This document shows positions 53,445-63,001 of a stretch of 64,000 nucleotides of DNA, one piece after another; the stretch's first letter is position 1, and each line of letters starts with the position of its first letter. The stretch lies in the NCBI GenBank assembly GCA_964475415.1, contig CAYYWZ010000001.1, positions 172,353 through 236,352 of the forward strand, read 5' to 3'. Both the position numbers and the translations under genes were made by a program. The notes under the pieces were generated by a model. The model was not told the DNA's origin. It did not search any database and worked only from the letters and a program-made list of their open reading frames with translations. The DNA comes from CALCMJ01 sp964475415 (GTDB lineage Bacteria > Bacteroidota > Bacteroidia > Chitinophagales > Saprospiraceae).

Positions 53445-53506
53445 CGATTTATAATACTTTAGGATAAGCTAGTACAACTGCCTTTTTAGGATTTCCATCA
53501 TAAAAA

Positions 53507-54196
53507 CTAAACAACTAGCCGAAATCCTACGCCATGAACATTTTCTATTTTGATGCTAGCGTCAGCTTTAAGGTATTTCCTGAGTCTACTGATAAAGACG
53601 TCCATACTTCTACCGTGGAAATAATCATTCTCTCCCCACAGTCTTTCTAAGATCACATTACGCTTAAGAATATTGCCTTTGTTCTCTATAAGTAACTGAA
53701 GAAGGTCCCCTTCTTTCTGTGTAAGGTTTTTCTCTTCCTCTCCTATTTTAAGTTTGAGGTTAGGATGATCAAACTCGTATTGGCCTACAGACATTATTGT
53801 CTGAGGTGTTCTTTGTTGTATATGCTTACGCTTTAAGAAAATCTCAATCTTAAGGATTAGCTCTTCTATGCTGAACGGCTTAGTAATATAATCATCTGCA
53901 CCTAAGAGCAATCCTTTGATCCTGTCTTCTTTCAGCGACTTGGCGGTAAGAAACAATATTGGGATCTCTTGATTCTTTTTTCTTATCTCCTCAGCCAAGG
54001 TAAATCCATCCATCTCTGGTAACATTACATCAACAATACATAGGTCAAATACATTTCCGGAAAACGACTTGCTAGCTGCCTTACCGTCCAGAAAATGACT
54101 TACTTGGTAACCGTTGATTTCTAAGTTGTCTTTAGTAACAAAGCCCAATACTTCGTCATCTTCTACATACATAATATGTGCTTTCTTCTCTGCCAT
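53507..54196 (-). CDS. OmpR-family response regulator
   Basis: The 229-residue protein has a receiver domain with the acidic pair EDDE at the start, phospho-acceptor Asp in CIVDVMLPEMDGF (about 54), Thr in LFLTAKS and Lys in DYITKPF. A winged-helix DNA-binding domain (about 130-229, ending GVGFRLVV) follows. It is encoded one base after the kinase. Confidence 0.95.
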   Translation of the reverse strand: MAEKKAHIMYVEDDEVLGFVTKDNLEINGYQVSHFLDGKAASKSFSGNVFDLCIVDVMLPEMDGFTLAEEIRKKNQEIPILFLTAKSLKEDRIKGLLLGADDYITKPFSIEELILKIEIFLKRKHIQQRTPQTIMSVGQYEFDHPNLKLKIGEEEKNLTQKEGDLLQLLIENKGNILKRNVILERLWGENDYFHGRSMDVFISRLRKYLKADASIKIENVHGVGFRLVV

Positions 54197-54197
54197 C

Positions 54198-55472
54198 TTA
54201 TACGTTTGTTTTAGGTATAGAGATACTTACAGTTGTTCCTTTGCTCTCTTCAGATTCTAGTTCTACTCGCCAGCCGTGTGCTCTACTGATATTTCGTACA
54301 TAATATAGTCCTAGTCCGAAGCCTTTGACATTATGCACATTACCAGTAGGTACTCTATAGAATTTGCTAAATAATTTTTTTTGGTTCTCTTTAGTGATGC
54401 CTATGCCTTTATCCTTAATTTCTATTTTGATCTCATCACTACGTTCTTTTACAGAAATAATTGCCTGCGGCTCGGTCTTGGAATATTTTAATGCATTGTC
54501 TAATATGTTACTTATAATATTAGTAAAGTGCAGACGATCTGCCAGTACATGTATCTCCTTGTCTGGGAAATCTATCTTAGCATAGCCACCCTTTTTTTCG
54601 AACTTCATTTGCTCGTTAGATAGAATAGATACTAGTTCTTCTTCGAGGTTAATTTTTTCCTTTTTTAACTGGAACTGATCGTTTTCTAATCTAGCAATGT
54701 TCAATACTTTTTCTACCTGATTGTTCAGTCTTTCATTTTGATTCTTGATAATGGCTGCGTAGTTACTCATCCTAGCATCTTCTTTTATCGCACTATTATT
54801 GATGAGTACATCTGAGGCAATCTTGATAGAAGAGATTGGCGTCTTAAACTCATGCGTCATGTTGTTGATAAAGTCTTTTTGTTGTTCTGTCAATTGCTTC
54901 TGCTTCAGGATAATCCATATAGCATAGATAAAAAACATTACAGCTAGCAGAGCGATAATGCTAAACAAAACAGACTGCCACATATTACTAAGCAGGTAAC
55001 TGCCTCGAGAGGGAAATTTTACAACAAAATAATATATAAGCTCATTAAATCTGGGAAGTTGTTCTTTACTAGATCCATCTATCTTGTCATCAGCAAGGTC
55101 GCAATAGTTTCCATAAACTAAGCTGTCCGAATCACAGTCAAAAACTGCGTATTCAAAATCAGTATTCAAAGATCTTTTTTCGAATTCTTGGATCAGGTAA
55201 TCTTCCAGAACATTGGCATCTATCTCACTATTTACATTTACAGCATAATAGTTAGTAGATCTTCTAGTAATGAGATTCTGCTTAGGAAGATCTGTCTTGT
55301 ATAAGGTGCCGATACGCTCTGCAACTGCTCTTAAGGCACTGGTTGCACTTAGGTGGAACTCATCATCTTGTAAGTTCCATGTCTTTATAACCCAGAAAGA
55401 TTGTATAAAAATAATACCTGCTATAGCGATACCTCCGAGAAAGAGTAATCTTTTAATTAATTTACTAGGCAT
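54198..55472 (-). CDS. Sensor histidine kinase
   Basis: The 424-residue kinase has two membrane segments (about 7-29 and 163-187) around a periplasmic sensor domain of about 130 residues. The H-box is NNMTHEFKTPISSIKIA (phospho-His about 208), the N-box NILDNALKYSK, the G-boxes DKGIGI and GFGLGLYYV. No HAMP domain is clear. It forms a two-gene operon with the response regulator. The periplasmic domain is not recognised, so the stimulus is unknown. Confidence 0.94.
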   Translation of the reverse strand: MPSKLIKRLLFLGGIAIAGIIFIQSFWVIKTWNLQDDEFHLSATSALRAVAERIGTLYKTDLPKQNLITRRSTNYYAVNVNSEIDANVLEDYLIQEFEKRSLNTDFEYAVFDCDSDSLVYGNYCDLADDKIDGSSKEQLPRFNELIYYFVVKFPSRGSYLLSNMWQSVLFSIIALLAVMFFIYAIWIILKQKQLTEQQKDFINNMTHEFKTPISSIKIASDVLINNSAIKEDARMSNYAAIIKNQNERLNNQVEKVLNIARLENDQFQLKKEKINLEEELVSILSNEQMKFEKKGGYAKIDFPDKEIHVLADRLHFTNIISNILDNALKYSKTEPQAIISVKERSDEIKIEIKDKGIGITKENQKKLFSKFYRVPTGNVHNVKGFGLGLYYVRNISRAHGWRVELESEESKGTTVSISIPKTNV

Positions 55473-55794
55473 TGATTATTTTTTTACAATTTAAGGCATC
55501 TTTCCTTATAGTTTTTCTAGTTAACAGAGTATTAACAGCACATTTTAAAGTAATTTAATTATTACTCCTCTGTCAAGCTTAATATCTAGTTGAAGAAAAA
55601 ATCGATGCACACACTCTTCTATTATATCTGTAATAGAAGCAACTAAGAGCTTATTCTCTTCGGTTACTAATCTATTCTATATCTTATATTACACAATTTT
55701 TAGTTCAATGGGTATTAATCCTTACTTTTACAATATATTAAATGTATTCTCGATTATTACATAAAAATAACATAGTGCTCTTCTTGTAAAAATA
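55473..55794. other. Divergent intergenic region
   Basis: This 322-base AT-rich stretch separates the kinase start from DUF4271. It must hold promoters in both directions, but no complete TTG-N19-TAnnTTTG match was found by eye. Confidence 0.4.
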
Positions 55795-56823
55795 ATGTAC
55801 TTACGTTTTTTCATATCGCTTTTATTTTTGGCTATGAGTCTTCAAGGATTTACGCAGAATCCTTTTGACATAAAAAACAGAAAAGCCGGAAGTACTTCTA
55901 TAGAAGTAAGGACAAATACTGAGGAAACAAACACTACAAGGGAAACTACAGAAGAAAGTATCATCACGACTCCGAATCCTACGGCATCGAGTATAGAGCC
56001 TACAAGTATAAATGAAGTAACCAGCAATCCATCCAATACACAAGCCACTAATAAGATAGCTACTGTTCCGATAAGGTCTGGAGAAAATCCATTTAATGTT
56101 TCTCATGTACCCATAAGAAAAAACAGTTTTACCAAGACCAAAAAGATCAATAAGGTAGTTGTAGAGCAAGAAAAAAAGGATTTCTTTAAGCGGAATTTGC
56201 CCTTACTGTTCCTTTTTATAAGTCTTCTTATTTTAGCATTAGTCATTACTAGCGGAAGAAAAACAATTTCTAATATCATAAGGTCTGTATATAACGAAAA
56301 TTATCTCAAGCAGATCAAGATGCAGTCTGATGATGGTAGGACCTTTACCTATGTGATCCTTTATATCCTATTTATTATCAATATATCGTTATTTTTCTAT
56401 CTCTACCTGTCCGATAAGATTAGTATCACCTCTGGTAAGCTGTATCTGACAGTCATGGCGGTGATCCTTACCATATATAATGTAAGGCATGGGGTGCTTT
56501 TCCTGCTTGGGACAATATTTAAAGGGATAAAAAAGGAAACTAGCGAATATAGTTTTACGGTGCAGATTTATAATATCGTTTTTGGCCTTATTTTAGTGCC
56601 ATTTAACTTTATTTTGGCTTTCGGACCAGAAAAATTAAAGCATCCTTTATTCCTTATAGTGCTTAGTTTATTAGTATTAATGTTCATTATTAGATCTATT
56701 AGAGGTGTTCTACTATCTTCGCGACACTTACTGAACAACCAATTTCATTTTTTTCTTTATCTTTGCATTTGCGAAATCGGCCCATTAGTCATTTTTATGA
56801 AATACATGAGCCAATATATTTAG
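55795..56823 (+). CDS. DUF4271 family membrane protein
   Basis: The 342-residue protein has a signal-like first segment (MYLRFFISLLFLAMSLQGF), a low-complexity Thr/Ser/Asn-rich stretch (about 40-95) containing NPFDIKNRK and later NPFNVSHVP, and about six membrane segments (about 130-342) as in DUF4271. The family is restricted to Bacteroidota and is often next to HemD, as here; its role is unknown, with possible envelope functions. Confidence 0.8.
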   Translation: MYLRFFISLLFLAMSLQGFTQNPFDIKNRKAGSTSIEVRTNTEETNTTRETTEESIITTPNPTASSIEPTSINEVTSNPSNTQATNKIATVPIRSGENPFNVSHVPIRKNSFTKTKKINKVVVEQEKKDFFKRNLPLLFLFISLLILALVITSGRKTISNIIRSVYNENYLKQIKMQSDDGRTFTYVILYILFIINISLFFYLYLSDKISITSGKLYLTVMAVILTIYNVRHGVLFLLGTIFKGIKKETSEYSFTVQIYNIVFGLILVPFNFILAFGPEKLKHPLFLIVLSLLVLMFIIRSIRGVLLSSRHLLNNQFHFFLYLCICEIGPLVIFMKYMSQYI

Positions 56824-56856
56824 CGATATTTTTTTAGTTCAAAAGCAAGTTTTTCT

Positions 56857-57639
56857 ATGGGTTCAGGTAGTACGAAAGCAAAGTCGAAAGAGAGCTATAA
56901 AAAGATAAAAACAATTCTGATATCTCAGCCTAAACCAGAGCGATCTCCTTATTATAATTTAGAACAAAAATGGGGTCTTACAATTGATTGGAGACCATTC
57001 ATTCATGTAGAAGGAGTTACGGAAAAGGAGTTTAGAAAAAATAGACTCAGACCTGATGACTATACTTCCATTGTCTTTACAAGTAAAAACTCTATAGAGC
57101 ACTTTTTTAGAATATGTGAGGATATGAGAATCAAAATGGCACAAAGCACAAAGTACTTCTGCTTATCTGAGGCCATCGCTAATTACTTGCAGAAATTTAT
57201 TGTTTACAGAAAAAGAAAAGTTTTCGTAGGCGTAAGAAAAATAGAAGATCTAGAATCATCCATACTTAAGCATAAAAGCACAGAAAAGTTTCTTGTTCCT
57301 TGTTCTAATCTCGGTGCAAAAAATGTGATGACTTTTTTAGAAAAGCACGAAATAGATTATACAGAAGCTATGATGTACAGAACCGTAAGTTCTGATCTTA
57401 GTGACCTAAGTGATATAACCTATGATGTGTTAGTATTTTTTAGCCCTCTTGGAATCAAGTCTCTGTATGAAAATTTCCCAGATTTCAAACAGAATGAAAC
57501 AAGGTTTGCGGTATTTGGAAAATCTACAAGCAAGGCTGTAGAAGAGCATGGTCTTACGATCAACATAAAAGCTCCTATGCCAGAAATTCCATCTATGTCT
57601 ATGGCTTTAGAAAAATATCTTCAAAAGTCTAATACCTAA
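56857..57639 (+). CDS. hemD: Uroporphyrinogen-III synthase
   Basis: The 260-residue protein has the two-domain HemD pattern: ILISQPKPERSPYYNLEQKWG, then VFTSKNSIEHFF (about 68-79) in domain 1 and YDVLVFFSPLGIKSLYENFP and FAVFGKSTSKAVEEHG in domain 2. It would cyclise hydroxymethylbilane in heme biosynthesis. In this phylum DUF4271-linked copies form a distinct HemD branch, so an extra role is possible. Confidence 0.88.
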   Translation: MGSGSTKAKSKESYKKIKTILISQPKPERSPYYNLEQKWGLTIDWRPFIHVEGVTEKEFRKNRLRPDDYTSIVFTSKNSIEHFFRICEDMRIKMAQSTKYFCLSEAIANYLQKFIVYRKRKVFVGVRKIEDLESSILKHKSTEKFLVPCSNLGAKNVMTFLEKHEIDYTEAMMYRTVSSDLSDLSDITYDVLVFFSPLGIKSLYENFPDFKQNETRFAVFGKSTSKAVEEHGLTINIKAPMPEIPSMSMALEKYLQKSNT

Positions 57640-57699
57640 TTTTTATCTATACATTTTTCGATATTTATATACACACTTATTAGCGTGTAATAATTCTAT

Positions 57700-58326
57700 A
57701 TGATATTACCTTCTCCAGAGTTTATAAAAAATAGATTATCACAAGATCTTCCTGGCAAAGTTGCTCAGAGCAAGTTATCTCCTGTAGAAGCTGCGCGTTA
57801 TTACGATATCGCAGATGATCATAAAAAAGCAGGTGTCCTTCTTCTTATATCTCAAGGCGAGGTAGAACCTATCGTTACTTTTATGATTAGAGCTAGTGGC
57901 CACCCTGATGATAAACATGCTGGCCAAATCAGTTTTCCCGGTGGAAAAAAAGAAGAAGACGATGACACGATGATCAGCTGTGCACAGAGAGAAACTCATG
58001 AAGAAATAGGTGTCCCTCCTGAGCAGTACGAGATCTTAGGGATACTCTCAGATCTATATGTATATGTAAGTAATTTTCTGATTACACCAGTGGTAGCTTA
58101 TAGCTCCTTACAACTCCACTTCATACCCGAGGAAAATGAGGTTGCTGGTCTTATCCACTACCCTCTTTCTGGTTTCTATAAGTTCAAAAACCTAAAGAAA
58201 AAAGATTTAAAAATAAGACAAGGTATTATGAAAGATGTACCCTACTTCGATCTTGATGGTCAAGTATTATGGGGGGCGACTTCGATGATTATGGCTGAGT
58301 TTATTTCCTTATTTCTTAACGATTAA
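57700..58326 (+). CDS. NUDIX hydrolase, CoA pyrophosphatase type
   Basis: The 208-residue enzyme has the NUDIX box in GGKKEEDDDTMISCAQRETH followed by EEIGV, with the Asp in place of Glu typical of the CoA-cleaving subgroup, plus the preceding GHPDDKHAGQISFPGG motif (UPF0035-like). It would cleave CoA or acyl-CoA to 3',5'-ADP and phosphopantetheine. Confidence 0.88.
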   Translation: MILPSPEFIKNRLSQDLPGKVAQSKLSPVEAARYYDIADDHKKAGVLLLISQGEVEPIVTFMIRASGHPDDKHAGQISFPGGKKEEDDDTMISCAQRETHEEIGVPPEQYEILGILSDLYVYVSNFLITPVVAYSSLQLHFIPEENEVAGLIHYPLSGFYKFKNLKKKDLKIRQGIMKDVPYFDLDGQVLWGATSMIMAEFISLFLND

Positions 58327-58553
58327 GTGTAGTATATAACTGCCCGTAGTTAATAACTTTCCATTCCCATTCCTGTGACGCTTAAGAACTACGTTTTATA
58401 TAACAAGTATAGAAGGTACTTACAGCTTCTCTAAGATACTTTTAGCTCTTTTAAAAAATCGTAATATTAAGTTTGACAAGACAGTGATGAATTATAATTG
58501 TTTATTTTCGTATCGTCCCCTTGTTAAGTGCTTGTAGCGGTCAAATCTAAATT
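58327..58553. other. Intergenic region
   Basis: About 225 AT-rich bases; nothing identifiable. Confidence 0.3.
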
Positions 58554-59585
58554 GTGAAAAACGACACTTCATTAAGTAAAATATTTAACAAACTTATTAT
58601 TATAATAAGTATAGGCATACTTGCGCACTTACTATTTCTATTATTGACTACAGACCGTTCTTCTCTCGCACACCTAGCAAAACTTAAGCTGCCCTACATT
58701 TTACTTATACTAGGTCTCATTATGGTCCCTTGGTTAGGACATGCTCTTAGGATGGTCTTATGGAGCAGTTTTTTGCAATTTCCTATCCGATATACACAGG
58801 CTTTTAGAATAGCTGTAACGGCGGATCTAGGGGCCGCTATAACACCAACCATTATAGGAGGCGGCCCCATCAAGCTAGGCTTACTTATGCAAAGAGGTAT
58901 GTCCGCAGGAAAAGCTGGAACCCTTACCTTACTAGGGACCCTAGAAGATTTTATCATGTATTCCATTGCCTTTCTAAGTGGTTGCTATTTTCTAAAAGAT
59001 ACGATCCTTGATATATTTACCTCTTTTGGTAATTATGTAAAAAGTAATGCCCTGGTATTTCTAAGTCTTGCTTTTATTATTATTCTAATCTACCTGCTCT
59101 TTAAAAAAATTCTAAAGAAAGCACTAAGGAAATATATACCTCAGAATATACTTAGCAGTGCTAGAAATTTCAAGGCTACGTTTAGTAAAAACTTACAAGA
59201 ACTAAGGTCCTCTATGTTGCTGATTCTACGCAAAGCTAAGTTGAGATTTCTTCTGAGCTTTCTCATTATGCTTACTCAGTGGGTTGCTAAGTTTACTGTA
59301 CTTATTGTTGTATTGTCAGCCCTGCAGCTACAGTTCGATACACTGCAAATGTATCTGCAACAATGGCTGGTCTATCTGTCTATGATATTTGTCCCTACTC
59401 CAGGTGCTACTGGAGGAGCTGAGGCATCATTCTATTTGATTTTTAATGGGGAGATAGAGGACAAATTATTACCACTCATTATTTCTGTCTGGCGATTTTT
59501 TACTTACTACTGTATCATGTTTTTTTCGATAGTATTTGTCCAAATTTTTAGTGTGTGGGATTTGAAAAAAAATGGAACTGAATAA
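58554..59585 (+). CDS. YbhN/AglD-like membrane flippase family protein
   Basis: This 343-residue protein has about eight membrane segments and the UPF0104/LPG_synthase_TM pattern, including RIAVTADLGAAITPTIIGGG (about 85-105) and VPTPGATGGAEASFY near 290, which is the most conserved family motif. Related domains bind or move lipids; without the catalytic C-terminal domain of MprF the function is open. It starts with GTG at 58554. Confidence 0.85.
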   Translation: MKNDTSLSKIFNKLIIIISIGILAHLLFLLLTTDRSSLAHLAKLKLPYILLILGLIMVPWLGHALRMVLWSSFLQFPIRYTQAFRIAVTADLGAAITPTIIGGGPIKLGLLMQRGMSAGKAGTLTLLGTLEDFIMYSIAFLSGCYFLKDTILDIFTSFGNYVKSNALVFLSLAFIIILIYLLFKKILKKALRKYIPQNILSSARNFKATFSKNLQELRSSMLLILRKAKLRFLLSFLIMLTQWVAKFTVLIVVLSALQLQFDTLQMYLQQWLVYLSMIFVPTPGATGGAEASFYLIFNGEIEDKLLPLIISVWRFFTYYCIMFFSIVFVQIFSVWDLKKNGTE

Positions 59586-59629
59586 AAAACTCACTCAACA
59601 CCCAACCTTATACTTGATTTTAAAGGTCT

Positions 59630-60004
59630 ATGCTTATAAGGTCTCAGATTAAAAAGAGATAATCAATAAAGCATTTAATTCTATTACTCTATATAAGTAC
59701 AATTCTAGCCTGCTCTAAGAACGATACTGATGTTCAATCATTTCTTGATTGCAATAACTTTAGCGAGGCTTATAAAAGCTATAATGGTGAGGAACTAGAA
59801 TGTAAATTCTATTTTACCCTTACTGAGTTTGAAAATCAAAACTATATCGAGTTAAATTCTCGATGTGCTGATCTAACAAGGTTCTTTGTATACAATGAAA
59901 ACTGTGAAGATATCTGCGAAGTAGAACCACATAGTATAGACTCTTTCTGTGGAAGATATATAGAAGGCAGAAAAATAATAGAAATCCTCTTAATCGAGAA
60001 ATAA
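59630..60004 (+). pseudogene. Small cysteine-rich lipoprotein, interrupted or with unusual start
   Basis: ATG at 59630 reads MLIRSQIKKR and then TAA (59660-59662). The same frame continues SIKHLILLLYISTILACSKN, an apparent lipoprotein signal with lipobox ILAC, and stays open to TAA at 60002-60004, about 113 codons. The mature part has six further Cys residues (for example DCN, ECK, NCEDICE, FCG). Either a stop mutation separates the start from the signal, or translation starts at a non-standard ATA at 59666. No family is recognised. Confidence 0.5.
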
Positions 60005-60077
60005 GACTTACAAGTGATAAAAGTAACGACTCTGAGATACGATGAGTCACGCCCTAAACATTATCCTTAACCTAGCT

Positions 60078-60524
60078 TTAATCATCTATCAACTTAGCAT
60101 CCGTAAGTTGGAACATAAGTCTGTTAATATCATCTGAGTTGAGGCTGAGTTTTCCTTTCAGTACGATCTGTTCCGCCGTATATTTTACAGGATCTGTAGA
60201 GACCACTTCCATGACAGTTTCGGGACCAGCTCCTCCACAGAAAAAACACATGTTATAAGGAAAGGCGGAGAAAATAAATTCATTATGAGACTTGTATCCT
60301 TCTACAGGGATAATGTATCCCTTGACTTCTATTTCTTTACCTTCTAGGGCTTTGATATCATCACTAAAAACTGGGATATCAATCTTGAATCCCATCAACT
60401 CATCATACTGCTTTTTGTAGGTAATCTTAGCTAAGGTTTTCCATATGCTATTGCCACTTTGTGCCACAACAGGCGCATGAAAAAAGAAAGCTGTTATAAT
60501 AACTAAAGAAAATAATTTTCTCAT
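60078..60524 (-). CDS. Exported DUF3299-like protein (copy 2)
   Basis: This 148-residue exported protein has a signal peptide (KLFSLVIITAFFFHAPVVAQ) and the order of DUF3299 proteins: a GKEIEVKGYIIPVEG strand pair, then a Cys motif (NMCFFCGGAGPETVMEV) where other family members have a Cys-His-Pro segment, then a beta end. The two Cys in CFFC may bind metal. It overlaps the paralogous gene upstream by ATGA. See the zinc-type ABC genes on the same strand further upstream. Confidence 0.7.
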   Translation of the reverse strand: MRKLFSLVIITAFFFHAPVVAQSGNSIWKTLAKITYKKQYDELMGFKIDIPVFSDDIKALEGKEIEVKGYIIPVEGYKSHNEFIFSAFPYNMCFFCGGAGPETVMEVVSTDPVKYTAEQIVLKGKLSLNSDDINRLMFQLTDAKLIDD

Positions 60525-60970
60525 TGTTTTTCGATATTTAATATTTCACCATTGTCGAGTGTATACAACAAACCACTGGCTTGATCAGCATGAATTTTTA
60601 GAACTCCCTTAAGCATAATTTTATCTGTTGTAAAATCTACCTTTTTGGCATCTTTCATAAAAACCTGTATAGCTGTTTCTGGACCAGCCTTACCACAGAA
60701 AAAACACATGTCCTGAGGAAACTTAGAAAACATAAAATGACTCTGAGAAGTTTTTCCTGTAATAGGAATTATCCATCCTTTGAGCATGATTTCTTTGCCA
60801 TTCATAGCATGCGTGACAGGACTTATTACTGCTTTGAAAGATTCTATTCCGAATTCAGGATCATACTCCTTAGTGGTCTCTATCATAGCTAAAGTACCCC
60901 AAGAATCCTGAGAATTGGCAGAAAATGATAATAAAAAGCCTACAAAAAGAAATATCCAACGCATATTCAT
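60521..60970 (-). CDS. Exported DUF3299-like protein (copy 1)
   Basis: The 149-residue protein has a signal peptide (MRWIFLFVGFLLSFSANSQ) and the same plan as its neighbour: GKEIMLKGWIIPITGK, MCFFCGKAGPETAIQV and a DKIMLKGVLKIHAD strand pair. The shared CFFCGxAGPET core shows that the two are tandem duplicates. In Pseudomonas aeruginosa a DUF3299 gene (PA4066) follows an ABC transporter in a zinc-starvation operon, which matches the situation here. Confidence 0.7.
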   Translation of the reverse strand: MNMRWIFLFVGFLLSFSANSQDSWGTLAMIETTKEYDPEFGIESFKAVISPVTHAMNGKEIMLKGWIIPITGKTSQSHFMFSKFPQDMCFFCGKAGPETAIQVFMKDAKKVDFTTDKIMLKGVLKIHADQASGLLYTLDNGEILNIEKQ

Positions 60971-61060
60971 ACTTATTAGGTGTAAAGGTATAACAATAGT
61001 TGGAATGAAACCATTACATCGATTATGTTAAGTCTTTTTTAAAGTTATTGTCAAAGACAT

Positions 61061-61426
61061 GTGATAGAAAAAAATAAAGAGTTCAAGCGTGTAAAACTAA
61101 CACACCCTATAGGATATTTGTTAAAACCATTTACAGAAGAGGAACTCATGAGCACTCTTGAGATTGCTCTCTTTACGCATGAGAATAAAAATATAAATAG
61201 ACTTCCAATATTAGAAATACTAAATAAAAAAATCATTACGCCATTGTCAACCAGAGAGTATGATATTCTCAATGGAATATTCCAAGGCCATTCAAATCAA
61301 GAGATAGCTCAATTAAACTTTGTAAGTATTAATACTATAAAATCTCATGTTAGAAGTATCTACAGCAAAATGAATGTAGGCTCCCGCTGGGAATTGCTTA
61401 TTAAGCTTAGATCTGTTATTGATTAA
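61061..61426 (+). pseudogene. Truncated response regulator: receiver end plus LuxR-type HTH
   Basis: The open frame starts with a poor GTG (61061) and at once reads the last part of a receiver domain (PIGYLLKPFTEEELMSTLEIA, with the conserved Lys-Pro). It then has a complete LuxR/NarL helix-turn-helix (LSTREYDILNGIFQGHSNQEIAQLNFVSINTIKSHVRSIYSKM, given in part). The phospho-acceptor Asp and the first half of the receiver are missing and no in-frame start restores them. It is probably a remnant, or at most a stand-alone HTH protein. It lies on the opposite strand between the permease and DUF3299-like genes. Confidence 0.6.
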
Positions 61427-61430
61427 ATTT

Positions 61431-63001
61431 CTAAATTTTACTTAGCGTCTTATGAATATCTGTTCTATAAGCCCTAACCGCAGGAATTACAGAAGCTATA
61501 AATCCTAAGATTAATGATCCCAATAGTAAGAACAATTCCTTCTTATCCCAGTGCCAAGGGTTAAAACTATATTTATACGCGTCTGACATCTTATCTGCCA
61601 TAACCCACATCGCAACATGACTGAGTAAGATTCCAACGACAAAGGATATAAGCGCCAATATTATACCTTCTAGGATAATCAATAAAAATAATTTAGAAGG
61701 GCTTCCTCCTAGCACTCTGATCAGAGCGAGCTCGTATTTTCTTCTTTTCAATGAACTGAAAAGAGATATAAAAATACTTAAGGCTGATACAATAGAAATA
61801 AGAATAGCTAGAGATTGTAATGCTCTAGTTCCTACACCTACCATATCATATAGTCTGTTTATTTCTATCGCAGGTGAAGCTGCTTGCAGGTCAGTATTGC
61901 TATTTATATTTCGCGGCATGTTTAGCGCCTGGAAATTTGTTCTATTCTTAAACTGTATCAGGATAGACGTTATTTCTTTATCAGGATAATCTAAGAGATT
62001 CAATTGTTCTACTGACTTGTGATCAGCATGATCGTGAGCTCCATGATCATGTCCAGAGTGATCATCGTGATCATGCCCTGAGTGGTCGTCGTGATCATGT
62101 CCTGAGTGATCATCGTGGTCATGCCCTGAGTGGTCGTCGTGATCATNNNNNNNNNNNNNNNNNNNNNNNNNNNNNNNNNNNNNNNNNNNNNNNNNNNNNN
62201 NNNNNNNNNNNNNNNNNNNNNNNNNNNNNNNNNNNNNNNNNNNNNNTGATCATGTCCTGAGTGATCATCGTGGTCATGCCCTGAGTGGTCGTCGTGATCA
62301 TGTCCTGAGTGATCATGACTGTGATCAGTTTCCTGTATCTTTTTTTCTTCTGTTGTTGCTGTTGCGCTGTCTCCACTATGATCATGTACGTCCCAGACAC
62401 TCTTACTACTTGTAAGAATAAGTTGGTCTATAACTGATCCTGTGTTCTTAAGTATGCCTACTACCTTGAACGAACTATGTTCGTGTTCTAAGTCCTCATC
62501 GTCTACTAATCCGTGAGAACTATAAAAGTTATCTCCTAGTTTTAATCCTGTCTTCTTAGCTACAATACCACCTATTGTAACCTCTAATGGAGACGACCAC
62601 TTTACTCCTTGCTCTATCTCCGCATTATATAATTCTAATATAGAGTAGTCTGTTCCTACTATTCTATATCCCTTGTAACTATCTCCTATAGAAAGCGGTA
62701 CTGCTTTCTTGATAAGTGGATGCTTAGTATTAAGAAAAGCCTTAGCCTTGCCTATCTCAATATTTCCTGTCGGGTTGTCTATATGATACATGTTGCAGAG
62801 TATCATTTGCAAAGGCGAGCCCTTAGCTCCTATCACCATATCGATACCCGCTAGATTGTTGTCAAACTTTTCTTTAAGCTGATCATTGACCATAAAAAGA
62901 AAATTGATCAGGCCTACGCCCATTGCAAACAAGACGATGTTCAACAATAAGTTGAGCGGGTTATTGATTATGTTTTTCCAAGCTAGTCTTAGCAAACTCA
63001 T
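61431..63001 (-). CDS. FtsX-like ABC permease with His/Asp repeat loop (contains assembly gap)
   Basis: The N-terminal part (62247-63001) and the C-terminal part (61431-62146) belong to one gene. It has a MacB/LolCE-like plan: first membrane segment (LAWKNIINNPLNLLLNIVLF), periplasmic MacB_PCD-type region (VIGAKGSPLQMILCNMYHID), a repeat of (DHSGHDHD) units, then three membrane segments and the FtsX domain (ALIRVLGGSPSKLFLLIILEG, VIPAVRAYRTD). The 100-N gap breaks the apparent frame; a true length of 24k+17 bases would restore both repeat phase and frame. The start overlaps the ATPase stop by ATGA. The His-rich loop suggests zinc binding. Confidence 0.85.
62051..62316 (-). repeat. 24-base tandem repeat coding for His/Asp-rich octapeptides
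   Basis: Four 24-base units lie at 62051-62146 and about two and a half at 62254-62316, in two alternating versions (GTCCTGAGTGATCATCGTGG... and GCCCTGAGTGGTCGTCGTGA..., plus strand), making a 48-base higher-order unit. Each codes for HDHDDHSG or a close variant. Confidence 0.95.
62147..62246. other. Assembly gap (100 N)
   Basis: Exactly 100 N, the conventional length for a gap of unknown size, placed inside the tandem repeat of the permease gene. Confidence 0.99.

Noticed and set aside
62051..62316. CRISPR-like regular repeat
   Set aside because: Units are directly contiguous without spacers and code in frame for HDHDDHSG octapeptides.
62143..62400. 85-residue minus-strand frame with MITQDMITTTTQGM-like repeats
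   Set aside because: Wrong frame of the His/Asp-rich repeat; the permease frame continues through it.
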